DNA of 64,000 nucleotides from Acanthopleura granulata (Eukaryota; Mollusca; Polyplacophora; Chitonida; Chitonidae). The translations under genes were made by a program, and so were the position numbers. The notes under the pieces were generated by a model. That model ran no database searches, was not told where the DNA came from, and worked only from the letters and a program-made list of their open reading frames with translations. The stretch's first letter is position 1. Every line of letters begins with the position of its first letter. Of the stretch, positions 15,001 to 25,165 are shown piece by piece. The stretch covers positions 27,367,368 to 27,431,367 of the forward strand of contig JABBOT010000005.1 in the NCBI GenBank assembly GCA_016165875.1, given 5' to 3'.

Positions 15001-18000
15001 TGGACAACTATGACCAGATGCTTTTTTTATCACTGTGAAACAACTCAGTATCATTCAGCGATATTTTACTCTCAATTCCTTATGGTAATTTCTGCAGCAA
15101 TGTGCACCATGCTCCTGGACTAATATAAACGATCGACTAGTGAACATATCCTACCATTTCCTTTGTGGCAGTTAATTAAGTTTCAGACATCCGTTAATTC
15201 TGCCCATAAGATTTCCTCAGTCTTCCCTGTGGCTGGGTTGTGCCATCTAAACACAGTATTGTCCTGCTCAGTTTTTAGCTCACCTGTATGAAGCAAGGCA
15301 AGGTATTGTGAGAGAGGGAAAGATGCTGTCGGTGTCAGCATCAGTGTCCAGTTTGGTTAAAGTTTTCTCGGTTAGAATTTTGACTGGTTACAGTTTCTTT
15401 TTTCCGTAGAGCTCTTTTGGGCTAGTTTAAAAGCTAGTATATATATGTATTGTATATGCAATAGAAAAAAATAGCAGGATCCTTTGTGGACATCACATGA
15501 GCATTGGCTTTTTTTTTTCATCTCCAGTTTAATGGGTAATCAGGTCGAAGGTTAAGCTTTGTTTAGCTCGTTACTCTAAGGTATGCTGTGTAGATGTACA
15601 TACTCAGATGGAAAGTTAAGCATTTTTTTTTTCTGGCACTCATATATGGACTGAGGTTAAGCTTTTTATTAACTCCATCATGGATGGTGTGTACATCTAA
15701 AAAGGGCCTACTGGTGGAAGGTAGAACATTTTCTTAATGGTTTTAGTTTCATTGCCTTTCTGAAGAGTTTTTAATCATTTTGATTTCAGTGCAAAAATGT
15801 ATTATTTATATATCTATTTATATATTGACAATGTATTCAGAATGTTTTAACCATTCACACAGACAACAGAGAACACATGTTCTCAGCTGAGTATTTGCTC
15901 GGCCAATCATAGGGTTGCAGTAGCCGCCGATACACGGATAGCAAATAATGGGTGGCAACATGGATATTAAAGATCACTCCACCAAGTTGGTACTGGGCCA
16001 AAACACACACACCCACACACAAGGATGTTTTTGACTACCATAGCTAAATAATCTTCATAGCCTTTCACTGGGTTTAAATGCCACCCATAGTTTACTATTT
16101 GCCAAACACAGTTCATGATTGCATATCAAATACCACTGCAGCAAGTTTGTGCTAAAACTCCCAACAATAACATATTTTACCACCACAGTGATTTACAACT
16201 TTATTCTACTCACATTGTCTAGTTGACTACTAAATCAGATGAGCTGGTGGTGTTCTCAAAATGCCTGATTGGATAATTCTGGATGTTCATGCAGCAGAAT
16301 ACAATGTTCATTTGTACATGTAATGGCAGACTGGAGTTGAGAGCTTGAGGCAGTGGCAAGCAAACGATGATGGGAAAGGTAACATGGGAAGGAAAAGGAA
16401 AATGAACAACCCTGGATAATATTCCTAGGCTTTTAATAACCAGAAATTACAGTATGTTTTACCACAGAATTATCTTCATATGTAAATTATGAACATTAAC
16501 GAAACTTAGTTTTGGACTTAGGAGGCCATGATCAGGGTTTCCTGTTAATTTCGAGGTTATTTTGACAATGTATTCACCGCCATGCCTTTTGTTGGCGCGA
16601 ATTAAACTGCTAATGTCGAGATTTCCATGGTCTTGAGTTACAACTGAATAGGTGAATGGAAACCTAATTTAATAGACAGGGTTACACAGTCAAATTTACA
16701 ATTTGTGTTTTGTTGATGCACACAAAAGAAGTAATGTGACAAAATATTGAAAAAACATCAGCAGTAGTGACATTGAAAATGTACAGTGACATTACATCAT
16801 TACATAAAAAGAAGTGAAAAAAATTATAACCAGAAATAACAGACAATCTTACTTAACTTCCTTATAGTTATGAATAGGTTTTCAAGTCCAGACACACCAA
16901 CATTATTGGTGATTTACAAGCACGAAAAAATCCAGAAAGGGAACATAAAAATTAAAACTGAAAATCCAATTTTTTATTTTTTTTATCTTGAGGTTTTTAT
17001 GATTTTTTTGTTTTTCAGGACTTTGTGATGATTTCAGTACATGTATGTCTTCAGCTGGAAAATTTTTGACATAGTTCACATTTCCCCCAGATTAGATGAT
17101 TTTAAAGTTTTATTTTTATTGAAAAAACGGTTTGTTCTGCTCATTAAAACAGTTTAAATTGTTATAGCTTCAGATATGAAATGAACTTTGCAGGAGTATG
17201 AAAGAAGCCTCCACAGAAAGAGTACCCAAGTTGCCAATGTGAGTGAAACATGAGGAGAATATGAAAGTGGGGTTGTGTAACAAAAATATCAGTTCATAGG
17301 GGTATAACAAGAAGTTCAACACGGTTACAGCAGGCCTTTGCTAGGTCATCCAATGATATCTCTGAGCACAAACCTTATTTATAGCTCTTGAATCAAGAGC
17401 ACATTTGAAAGGGAAACATGATTGGTCATAACATCTCCTTTCTTTTTCCATTTCATTGGTTGAATGTACTTTAAGGATACTTAAATCCCTCAGGGGTGGA
17501 ATTTGATCATATTTTCTTTATTTCACATTCTTATTCTCCATTTTCCTGTCTATCCTCTCACTGGCACCCCAGCCAGTGATTAAGGCTGTTGTTTCAGCTC
17601 ATAGGTCTGCTCGAGTTGGCTGCACAAGCAGCCATGCACAGTTTAAAGCAGGAGGCGATACACATTTACCAGAGGCGTGACAATTCACAGCAAGCAAACC
17701 CCTTTAGTGAGCTGATCCTCCCTAATGGGGGAATTTAGTGAGAGGATAGGTAGGAGAATGAAGAATAAGAATGTGAAAGAAAAAAATATGACCATGTTCC
17801 ACCCCTGTGGGATTCTAGTATCCTTAACCGAACAAAATTTACTGCCAATGATGCATTCAACCCTGAATGATTGAAGCCTTTTTTCCCTAGTTACATCTTC
17901 TGGTGAAACAAACTGAATACATACATATTTAAAGCTATGTGTCAAAAACTGGGATATTCTTAAATAGTGGACAAGTCTGTCTGCTGTGCGTTATCTAAAT

Positions 18001-19390
18001 GTAGGTGATAGGAGCATGGCAAACTGCACTTAGTATAAGCACACAGTACTGCCTCAGTGCTGAATCAATTTATGTAAGCTGCATGTTGTCATCAAATTGT
18101 TGTCTTGAGACTTAAGCAGATGTTATAAAATACATACTGGTTAATAATGATTGGATTAACTTTTTTTTCAGTCACATGTGATCTATGTTTTTATCATTTT
18201 ATTCTTGCAGAAGGTAATTGATGAGGCAAGAGGAGATAAAGATGAAACACTGAAGTTTGAACCAGTGAGTAATGAACCAGTGTGTCAATTGCACTTTGCT
18301 TAAATACGTTTGGGGTCACCATGAAAATTATAATTGTAAAGTAACTGATAAGCTTGAATTGTCCTTAGGCTTAGGTAAGCAGTTAAACTGATCAGACATT
18401 GGTGGCTTCTGATTTCAGTTAGAAACCTACTGATAATATGATAGAAAAGACCTTGATTTGAGTAAATTGAAACCCCCAAGGTTAAAGATTTCGACATTTC
18501 TGTCATTTAGAGCGTAGTTTGTGTAACAGTATTGTTATTTGGGGTGTACAATTTCTGGGTATAACACAGATGCTTAAAATTGAATGAAACCACTAATAAT
18601 CTTTAATCCTGTGCCAAGAAATTGTAAATCCCAGATTTGTGTTGTCCTGGATGAAAGTATATCTTCCAGTACACGCTCATAGTCAGAGATCAGCTGTGTG
18701 AGGTATACTTGGTTCTACAAAGATTCCCTCGTCTAAGATGATGGTAACTGCATGTACAAGTAAAGATGGTAAAAGAGAAACACTTGTTGAATATATGAAT
18801 GATTGATGGTGCGCTCTGCCTTCGATGGCTTTTGGCTGGAAATGACAGTTACCAAGACTCACACAAATTATTGAAGCTGTATGAATACCCTCACACAGAT
18901 AGAAATTAGACTTCCCTCTTTCAACATTTTAACACAGTTTTTCCCAAGGAGCTACTTGTATTAGTGTATCCAGATTTCAAGTCAAGCTGCAGAATATCAG
19001 TATATACAGAAAGAACTGAATTGAGCACCCACCTGGTTTTCACTGTGGTGATTTTGTACACATGCAATTAATGTTCTGTATGAGAAGAGTGTAAAATGTG
19101 ATAGGTTGTGAACCGTGTGACCCTTGGCTAACGAAAAATAACAAAATGATTGGAATCCTTGTGTTTTAATAATAACACACATGCATTTCTGTCATCACTG
19201 GTTTTGATGTGAAACAATGGCTTTATAAATATGGTTCTGGAGTGAGCAGAACTGTGTAGTTTAAAGCAGGATGCCATCCTTATAACATAAAAATCAGCAG
19301 ACTGTTGTACGTGTAAATGTTTTTGTATCATGATTTTAGACACGTGATGGAAAAGAGGAACTTGAAAACGTTCAAGATGAGATTCAGTGA
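2..19390 (+). CDS. Coiled-coil protein with acidic tail, 3' part of gene (8 exons seen)
   Basis: I do not recognise this gene with certainty. Coding exons are 2-76, 2335-2389, 4243-4315, 5752-5859, 7452-7543, 12480-12800 (or 12676), 18211-18264 and 19340-19390. The first five junctions keep phase (0, 1, 2, 2, 1). The N-terminal visible part is Lys/Glu/Gln-rich and heptad-like with regular Cys (KKCQDD, then CNCDAALQEQRRTIE), typical of an extended coiled coil. It is followed by a hydrophobic patch (ILKRAVGPPAVQALIQ), a Pro/Gln-rich linker and an acidic Asp/Glu/Tyr tail (GDYNEYIYSEEEYSED). The end is predicted as ENVQDEIQ-stop. A coiled coil plus acidic tail resembles the lumenal part of Golgi membrane proteins of the GOLM1/GOLM2 or GOLIM4 type, but the membrane anchor would lie outside the window, so this is a weak guess. 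Introns hold repeats only. Exonic status is fairly sure, identity is not. Confidence 0.6.
99..150 (+). mobile_element. Short retroposed element, copy 1 (52 bp)
   Basis: The sequence runs from GCCACGATATGG to a CATTCATT tail. It is flanked by a direct repeat TTCATCTTC at 90-98 and 151-159, read here as a target-site duplication. It sits 22 bases downstream of the exon a donor. The same sequence occurs inverted at 28331-28381 and 37980-38037. Confidence 0.65.
1013..1345 (+). mobile_element. tRNA-derived SINE, family A, with CACT tail
   Basis: The head is tRNA-like: AGTGGTTAGAGCATCAGCC resembles an A box and GGTTGAAGCCCGGG a B box. The body contains CAGCGCTGAAAGGTTAGAGG and the sequence ends GACGTTAAACCCCAAG plus (CACT)n. 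Related pieces lie at 3975-4170 (minus), 23010-23110 and 57175-57362. It lies in intron 1 of gene 1. Confidence 0.8.
2335..2389 (+). CDS. Gene 1 exon b
   Basis: A long T-tract and GATGCAG form the acceptor, and AAAAG|GTAAGT the donor. Phase-0 entry gives KKCQDDTNGVRQELSTLK with one base carried over, joining exactly to the next exon. Confidence 0.7.
3920..3970. repeat. Perfect 12-bp-stem hairpin
   Basis: CAAAAACAGGTT at 3920-3931 is exactly complementary to AACCTGTTTTTG at 3959-3970, with a 27-base loop. A second, weaker pair (GAAACCTA and TTAGGTTTC) lies just upstream at 3859-3900. Confidence 0.65.
3975..4172 (-). mobile_element. tRNA-derived SINE, family A, minus strand
   Basis: The reverse complement shows a tRNA-like head with a B box (GGTTCAAGCCTGGG) and an A-box-like CAGTGGTCAGGTTGAGAG, then the same GCGCTCAGCATTGAGAGG body seen at 1113-1135. 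The tail is lost or truncated. Confidence 0.7.
4243..4315 (+). CDS. Gene 1 exon c
   Basis: The acceptor is TTATTTTTTCAG and the donor TTG|GTATGC. It reads EQSEKRDEELKSLKEAAAK, a clear heptad-type helix, and ends in phase 2 (TG), completing a Cys codon with the next exon. Confidence 0.7.
4528..4580. mobile_element. Fragment of GGGGCC-type MITE
   Basis: GGGGCCACATTCACAAAACT resembles the terminal repeat of the palindromic element at 38681-38831 (GGGGCCAGTTTCACGAAA). The other end was not found, so this is a partial copy at best. Confidence 0.35.
5373..5694. repeat. 46-bp minisatellite, 7 copies
   Basis: Units start at 5373, 5419, 5465, 5511, 5557, 5603 and 5649, each beginning AGCTGCCAGGTTTCTACCAA or a close variant. 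Period is exactly 46. The inner copies differ by one or two bases and the last copy is the most diverged. The array is in intron 3 of gene 1, just before exon d. Confidence 0.95.
5752..5859 (+). CDS. Gene 1 exon d
   Basis: The acceptor is CTCCTGTTTCAG and the donor GGAAA|GTGAGT. It encodes the end of the coiled coil (NCDAALQEQRRTIEAI) and then the hydrophobic stretch AVGPPAVQALIQNGIG. It leaves in phase 2. A 46-bp minisatellite ends 57 bp upstream of the exon. Confidence 0.72.
6050..6345 (+). mobile_element. Degenerate SINE (family B-like)
   Basis: A tRNA-like start (GTGTAATGGTTAATGGTACA and GCAGGTTCAAAGG) is followed by a body ending in CCTCCCATGAAACTGACTG and a decayed ATAAATGTAG...AAGTAAATGG, which corresponds to the conserved 3' block of family B. 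Confidence 0.5.
7452..7543 (+). CDS. Gene 1 exon e
   Basis: The acceptor is TTTTGATTCAG and the donor GTTTG|GTGAGT. It encodes a Gln/Pro/Asn-rich linker (EAPQSQDGKNFQGQAKPQ) likely to be disordered. It ends in phase 1, forming an Asp codon with exon f. Confidence 0.68.
9232..10080. repeat. Composite dispersed repeat R, copy 1
   Basis: The core at 9270-9970 matches the reverse complement of 24560-25135 over several hundred bases with scattered indels (for example GGTCATAGATGTGATCTTAT-type blocks and CATTTTCTCAAG). Both ends carry tRNA-like B-box words (TCAAGTCCAGTTAAATCC at 9236 and GGTTCAAATCCAGTTC at 10019), also present at both ends of the other copy. It lies in the intron between exons e and f. 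Confidence 0.7.
11020..11292 (+). mobile_element. SINE family B, plus strand
   Basis: The head GGGGATTAGCGTGCCAGCGT is followed by CATGCTGGCTTCCTCTCC, TGGTTTCCTCTCACCATAAA, and a highly conserved 3' block (GTATAAGTGAAATATTCTTG). It ends in an AAATAAATAAATAAAT tail. It is the intact reference for degraded copies elsewhere in the window. Confidence 0.85.
12480..12800 (+). CDS. Gene 1 exon f, acidic tail
   Basis: The acceptor ACTTGCAG lies at 12472-12479. The open frame reads through Asp/Glu/Ala/Val-rich sequence to the acidic segment EYIYSEEEYSEDKS. Three ends are possible. CAG|GTTGGT after 12800 leaves phase 1. AAG|GTAGGC after 12676 leaves phase 0. A weak GAA|GTGGGA after 12814 also leaves phase 0. 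Without splicing the frame stops at 12823. Only the phase-0 ends connect in frame to the exon at 18211. The low-complexity acidic composition differs from the random ORFs nearby and supports coding. Confidence 0.6.
17471..17827. mobile_element. Foldback element 1 (about 90-bp arms)
   Basis: 17471-17562 and 17737-17827 are inverted repeats of each other (TTAAGGATAC...TATCCTCTCACT against its complement, with scattered mismatches and small indels). Weaker complementarity continues outward. The 174-bp centre has no coding sequence. No clear target duplication was found. It lies in the intron before exon g. Confidence 0.75.
18211..18264 (+). CDS. Gene 1 exon g
   Basis: The acceptor is ATTCTTGCAG and the donor ACCA|GTGAGT. 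Phase 0 gives KVIDEARGDKDETLKFEP, charged like the rest of the protein, and joins in phase to the final exon. In phase 1 it would stop after three codons, so a shorter isoform is also possible. Confidence 0.55.
19340..19390 (+). CDS. Gene 1 last coding exon
   Basis: The acceptor is ATGATTTTAG. Phase 0 encodes TRDGKEELENVQDEIQ and then TGA at 19388-19390. The acidic, helical composition matches the upstream exons. Confidence 0.55.
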   Translation, partial: TRDGKEELENVQDEIQ

Positions 19391-20063
19391 GGGGTTTCAA
19401 CCAAATTTGGTCACCTGGTCATAACACAGAAGACATGTTTCTATTACACTGTGGTTGTGTACTGTGTAGTTTTTGTTTTTCTGGGATAATAATGTTCCAG
19501 CATGGGACAAAGGTTCTTCTATACATGTATCCTCTTCATTCAATCAAGTTAGACACTTTGCTTATAGTTATATTTACTACCTTGAGGCACCACCTGACTC
19601 AATAGCTGATGGATACTAATAAGTATTTCAATCAGATAATAGTTTCCTTAATGATCAACAGCAAAGATAAACAACAGCCACACCATGCATAGAGTGTCCG
19701 AATTCAGAACTAATGGCAGGAGAAATCTGACAAAAGCAGTTTCCACTAGCTCTGCCTTTCTCAGGACAGGAAAGGCAGAAACAGATATGCCTATTATGTG
19801 ATCTGCTGTCATAAATGTAATGTGAAAATACTTCTTGGAGCTTTCATTGGTCTCCTCCTGAAAGTGTGTATAAGTGCGTTCATTGTACAGTGCATTTGAT
19901 TGCCATGTCCAGAATGTTTTCTTCGCAAAAATCCTTTGCTACCTTCAGCAGGTAGGCCCAAGTATGTGATAGGATGTCAGTGATGGTCTGTTGAGTTCAA
20001 GCAGGAAGACTTTGATATAAAAGCAAAGCGATATATATGTAAGGATAGTGTTTGGCTTTATTT

Positions 20064-20069
20064 AATAAA
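20064..20069 (+). terminator. Candidate polyadenylation signal of gene 1
   Basis: AATAAA lies about 670 bases after the predicted stop. Sequence 19391-20085 would be the 3' UTR. The assignment rests on the hexamer alone; another AATAAA-like site (AAATAAATG) occurs near 20567. Confidence 0.35.
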
Positions 20070-21750
20070 GATGTTATATACATTTATATTTGTAAACACG
20101 ATAACATTTGTTTTGTCATTGTGTCCTTCCGTATTAAGTGTAGCATTGCAAAGTTGGAATAAGTGGAATTTACTATTATGTCTACATGTCTGTAGTCCAG
20201 TGTTGGTGTATGATACTTTTCTGGAATAAAATGATGTTTTGTTGGGCAGCTACTGATAAATAAATGGAAGCAGTTTTGACTGTAGCTAAAATTACATTAT
20301 GGAGTTTGCGACATTCTGCTATTTTTTGTGTATAGACTCCATAGATGTTACATCCCTTCTCAGAACATAGGTCCTGTAATTTGTTTCTATTACCATTCAT
20401 TGTCTGTGAAGACCGGTGTAATGCAATACCTAATGTCTGTAGTGAAACCAACTGATACAGCTGCTGCTTATTTTCAGTTTTTATTCTCACTCCAGCCATG
20501 TGATATACAAGTGCATGTAGCAGAAATTTGTGAGCCAATTCTTACCGGACTGCGCACATTGTGTAAATAAATGATCATGTGCTGTAATTTTCATGTATTT
20601 CAATAGGAACAGTTTTCTTTGTTGATTCGACACCATGAAGACTTGTACTCTGATGCCCAAGGATAATAATCAGAACCTTACTGAATTTTGACCTGATTTG
20701 TCAGTCATTTTTTGTGACCATCTTTAGTTTATATGCAATTCCACAAAATTAATGAAAGAAAAATGTCCAAAGTTTTTTGGCAGTTTTTAATTTTGCATGT
20801 GGATGTATGTTACTTTAATTTGTGACATGACTTCATGGATTTCTCTACTATACACATGTACGTGTTGAGTTAAGCTTACAAATTTGGAACTCTGTTCTCT
20901 TTATTGTGCATTTGATGTGATTAATTATGGAATGTGGATGTAGTTTTTCTTCAGCTTTACAGGTTTTGGACTTTTTTGTACTTAGTGCACAGAACTGGGA
21001 ATATACATGTATCTTTATGGGAATATACATGTATGTTTATCAGTTAACAGAGATTCTAGTTCTTTGAGATTCTGGAGTTATGAACACTTGTGGTCACTGA
21101 TGCAATGTTTATATATGAAAAAGAAGTATTACTGCTATGTGCCTTGCAATAGACTTGAAACACGGAGACATGGAAATCTCACAGTAAACTAACAGAGGGA
21201 CTTGTAGCATGCAGATATCCCAATCAGCCAATCCCATAACCACATAAGAGCAATACAGCACAGTATGTTTTCCAGATATTTGTAAGTAAAAATGGATTTG
21301 TGAAGCAGATTATATATTTCATTCTTTCTTTATGTTTTTCTGGGAAAGGAGGGGAGTATACTCATACATAATCATATAATCTTTTACATACGATACCTAC
21401 ATTTAGTTCCTTTCAGTTGAATTTACAAACGTGCTTAGTGTATGCCTCATCAAGGTTTAGAAGACATCTACAAATATTGATGCCTCTGCCATGTGATTTT
21501 GTTAACAGCAAAATGTCTGTTGCATAAGATTCCTTTTTGTTGCACATTTCTATCTTCATATTCTGTCTTGAATGTCAGTATAATGCCGTATAATCTGTGA
21601 ATATGTTTCAGTTATATAATGTACCTAGTACCCTCGATCACTGCTATTTAGATTTCTTCTCCAATTCTATCCCGATAAAATGAAAATTGCTTATACTTTT
21701 AGTCAAGTTCTGGTGTCTAAAAAGTTTGAAAACTTAAGAAAATATATATG

Positions 21751-21822
21751 GCATGAGGTCAAGGTTCATTTGCTAAGGATGGGGAGGCATGAGGTCAAGG
21801 TTCATTTGCTAAGGATGGGGAA
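21751..21822. repeat. 36-bp tandem duplication
   Basis: Two adjacent units, 21751-21786 and 21787-21822, begin GCATGAGGTCAAGGTTCATT and differ only at the last base, which suggests a recent duplication. Confidence 0.95.
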
Positions 21823-22064
21823 TGTTCGCCATAATTGAACCATTTTGAAAAGTCCTTTAAATTCATTAAGCATGGAGAACATGTTTTTTTCTGTTTTATG
21901 AAATAGTGATGGTTTAGTATTATTGAGAGGTACATTTATGTAGTTGCCAATGGAATTAACAAGAACTGAAGGTTGGAAATTGACTCTCCAGCATTATTGG
22001 TGCAAGCGGTGCTTCACCTTGATTGAAATCCTTTGCTTTAAAAGCATTTGATTATGTATTTGAC

Positions 22065-22165
22065 TGCTTTTTTACGCCATACACAAAAATAATGGCCTGA
22101 TTGCAACCAGCATTATGATGGGAGGAAACTGGACAGAACCGGGAAACCGACGACTATTTGCTGGT
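22065..22165 (-). mobile_element. SINE family B fragment
   Basis: The reverse complement resembles the family B 3' half: TTTTTACGCCATACACAAAA, CCAGCATTATGATGGGAGGA and an AACCGGGAAACC block correspond to the copies at 28133 and 29011. Confidence 0.5.
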
Positions 22166-23009
22166 TACCCTTCACTTTTGAGAGTTAGTTGTGTTATGGT
22201 GGATGTGGTTGGGATATTTCATCTGGCTTCATTTAGAAAAAAAGATACTTTTTTTGGAGGCATGGCCATCAATCTGTCAAATATACAGATACCTGAGCTG
22301 TACCCAGATGCAGGTGAGTGTGTGTACATGTGTGAGCATTAAATTTTTTAGTTCCAAGCTTTGCGGCTACAAAAATGCATCTGTGATGATCGATTTTATG
22401 GGTCTGAAGAGTTACCATCACCATTTCTCTCTCTTAGTAGTTATTTGTGATATTACTACACATTAATATATGATAGTTTGAACTGTGGGAAAAGGTTAAG
22501 AAACCGCAATGTACAAGAGTCGTCTTGTATTTGATATGGGTAGGGAAAGATTTTCATTTGGCTACAGTGGATACTATCTTAAACACCTCTGGAAAGATTG
22601 CCAATGTGCAGCTACATCTAGATGTTGCTGCTTAGAACTTGAACAGTGACCCATGCATATTGACTTTTTATTCTGGTTGATTCATTTTATTAACTTAAAG
22701 TTGATTATATATATATATTCTTGTATTTATGCAAGATTGTGTATATGTGGACAGGTTTTTATGAGGGGAATTCATAATAAATAATACACAAAAAGTCACT
22801 TTGTATTTCCCTCTGGTATTTTGTGGTACGGGTTGGTATGCTTGTCTACCAGTCATTTGACACATCACACTCCTGGAAATTTTTTAGATTCCCCACTACC
22901 ACTGTTCTCCGGGCTTTGTGGACATCAAGTCGTTTACAACATCATTGTAGAGATCCACTTTGCAATGTACATATCTCGGATCGGCTCACACGAAAGACTT
23001 TAAAAATGG

Positions 23010-23110
23010 AACTTCATGCTGCCTCAATCGGCGCTCAGCATGCAGAGGTGAGAGCAAGGAAACGGGACTGGTTGACCCAGTGTCATTATATTGTGACTGT
23101 TTCAACGGAC
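23010..23110 (+). mobile_element. SINE family A fragment
   Basis: GGCGCTCAGCATGCAGAGGT, then GAGCAAGGAAACGGGACTGG and GTGTCATTA, match the body of the family A copies at 1113-1170 and 3990-4060. No tRNA head or tail was recognised. Confidence 0.55.
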
Positions 23111-24419
23111 CTAGATGCTATTACTTTGCATTCGCTGACTGATAAATTCTTCTAAAGCTATCTATTTGCCGAATAGTATGACTTTTTCGCAGGGCCTAAA
23201 ACCAATACAGTGTTAGCACTGTGCTGGGATTAAAATTGTTGGTGTAGTTGAACTTTCTCTCGAGGCGTGAAAGCAGTTACCCACCCAAGCATAGCGGCTC
23301 CGTTCCAAGTTTCGATCACTCCAGGTAAAAATGACAAATTTCATGGTCAGGCACACAGCTGTGGCTTTACACTAGATGGTCGAAAATGTCCTCGAAATAG
23401 GGTTTATATTCACACAAAGACTGAAAAATTATTCAGTATGATGTCAAACCGAATCATACATGCCGGCAATGTACATGTAGGTGTGGAAGATCCTCGGAGA
23501 TCACTTTCTTTTCTCTAAGATGGCATACACACTGCGCAGCTGAAAATGTCTTGAAAATGTATCAGCTAAGACAAAGTTTGTTGTCAGAAGCTGGACTGGT
23601 GATTTACTCGTGGCACCCAATATCGTGTCCTGTGCTCATGGTGATAGCGCATGTCTTGTCCGACGACGCCACACCTTGTGGACAGTGTGAAATAACAACA
23701 TAAATAATGCATGTGAACTAACACTTTTTAGGAGAAAAGTTGCAAATTAGCACCTATTGAATAAGGTGGGAGCTAAGATCTTAAATAGATACGTTGCAAA
23801 ATATTAACATCCCCTGGAAAAAATGCACTTTGGAAGGGGTGAACATTCGCTGGTTTGATTTCATTTCATTTGAAAAACAGTGGCACGCTGCTTTGCAATG
23901 AGAATATATTTTCATCTACATGTATTTAAGACCACTGCCAGCCAATTGCCTGCCACTGAAAGTGCAGAGATTTCTCCTACCGTACCATCCATGCACATCA
24001 TCATTCAAATGGACAACTTCCCTCTCTAGAAAGAAATCACCAGGGCCACATCCATTAACGTGTATGAGGGAAGCCGGCGACTGGCGTTAGGTGATTGGAC
24101 ATTTGAAAGGGGCGCTTCATTATTTATATTGCGTAAAGTTATGTCTACATTAGGACTGGCATTAGACCGATAGCAATCACACTAAAAACAGACATACATT
24201 ATCCTCTACCTAGTAAATACTATAAATTTGCATTTTGACTTCCCAGTCGGTTTTAACGAATCGCCAGATGCACAGCCTGCTGGAATTTGAATCGCCTGAT
24301 GGCTCACAGCAACAATACAACAAGCCATACACCTGTCACATTCACACCAAAGATACATCACATCATCCTCGATCAGGTGAATGTACATGTAATAATTCCA
24401 GAGTTCGACGACAGGGGGC

Positions 24420-25165
24420 TCTGTCATACACTTCATGATAATATAAAAGAGAACAAACTGAAAAGACTGAAAAAGAACGAACTGGATTTGAACCTGTGAC
24501 TACCAGGTATCATGTACAATGGGCCTACTACTAAAAATCAGCATGGAAGTAGTTCACCTTTGATCTTTCGCTGATAACCCATAAGAAGCCATAAAGAATA
24601 CAATGCAGCATGGGTGATCTCCATTCTCATAGTAAGCTGCACTCCTCGATGTTCAGCTTTAGTTATAACGGTTTTCAGCATTACAGCTGTAACTTGACCT
24701 CCAAATATAGGGAAAATTGCATTCTTTCAAACTTTGATCGTAATCTGCGTCAAAAGTATACATAGCAGGCAAAAATTAAGATCCGATTCATGATCAAGAC
24801 GTCAAACTACATCAGGTGGCGTACTTAAAATATTTAAATTCCAAAACCTTTGGTCACGTGACAACTTCGGTAATCACTGCAGTTCCAGTTTTCAAATTAT
24901 GCAAGGGATTTTTGCACACGTAATTTGCCCCGATGTATGGTGTCTGCGTTATAAATTTCAGCTCAATTAGATAAACCCTTCTTGAGAAAATGACATTCCA
25001 GCGCATTCTATTCATGGCAATATGTCCTCCAAACTAGGTCAGGTTGAAAAATGAAATTTGTGGGCAACATTTTTTTCATGTAAAAATGATAAGAAATAGA
25101 TTGCATTGGAACCTCAGAGCGCTAGGACTATTCCACAGTGCGTAATAATTAGGATTTAACTGGAC
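24420..25165. repeat. Composite dispersed repeat R, copy 2 (inverted)
   Basis: The sequence matches 9232-10080 in reverse complement, including both flanking B-box words (GGATTTGAACCTGTGACTAC near 24484, GGATTTAACTGGACTTGAAC near 25152). Parts of the core (TGACCTCCAAATAT, CGATTCATGATC, GACGTCAAA) recur at 45185-45350 and 45660-45830. Confidence 0.7.

Noticed and set aside
15945..16110. Possible hairpin between GCAAATAATGGGTGGCA and ATGCCACCCATAG...TATTTGC
   Set aside because: Pairing is limited to about 20 bases with a gap, and the rest of the arms do not match, so it was not called as an element.
20182..20538. 118-codon minus-strand ORF in the presumed downstream region of gene 1
   Set aside because: No domain, splice partner or polyadenylation signal pattern supports it.
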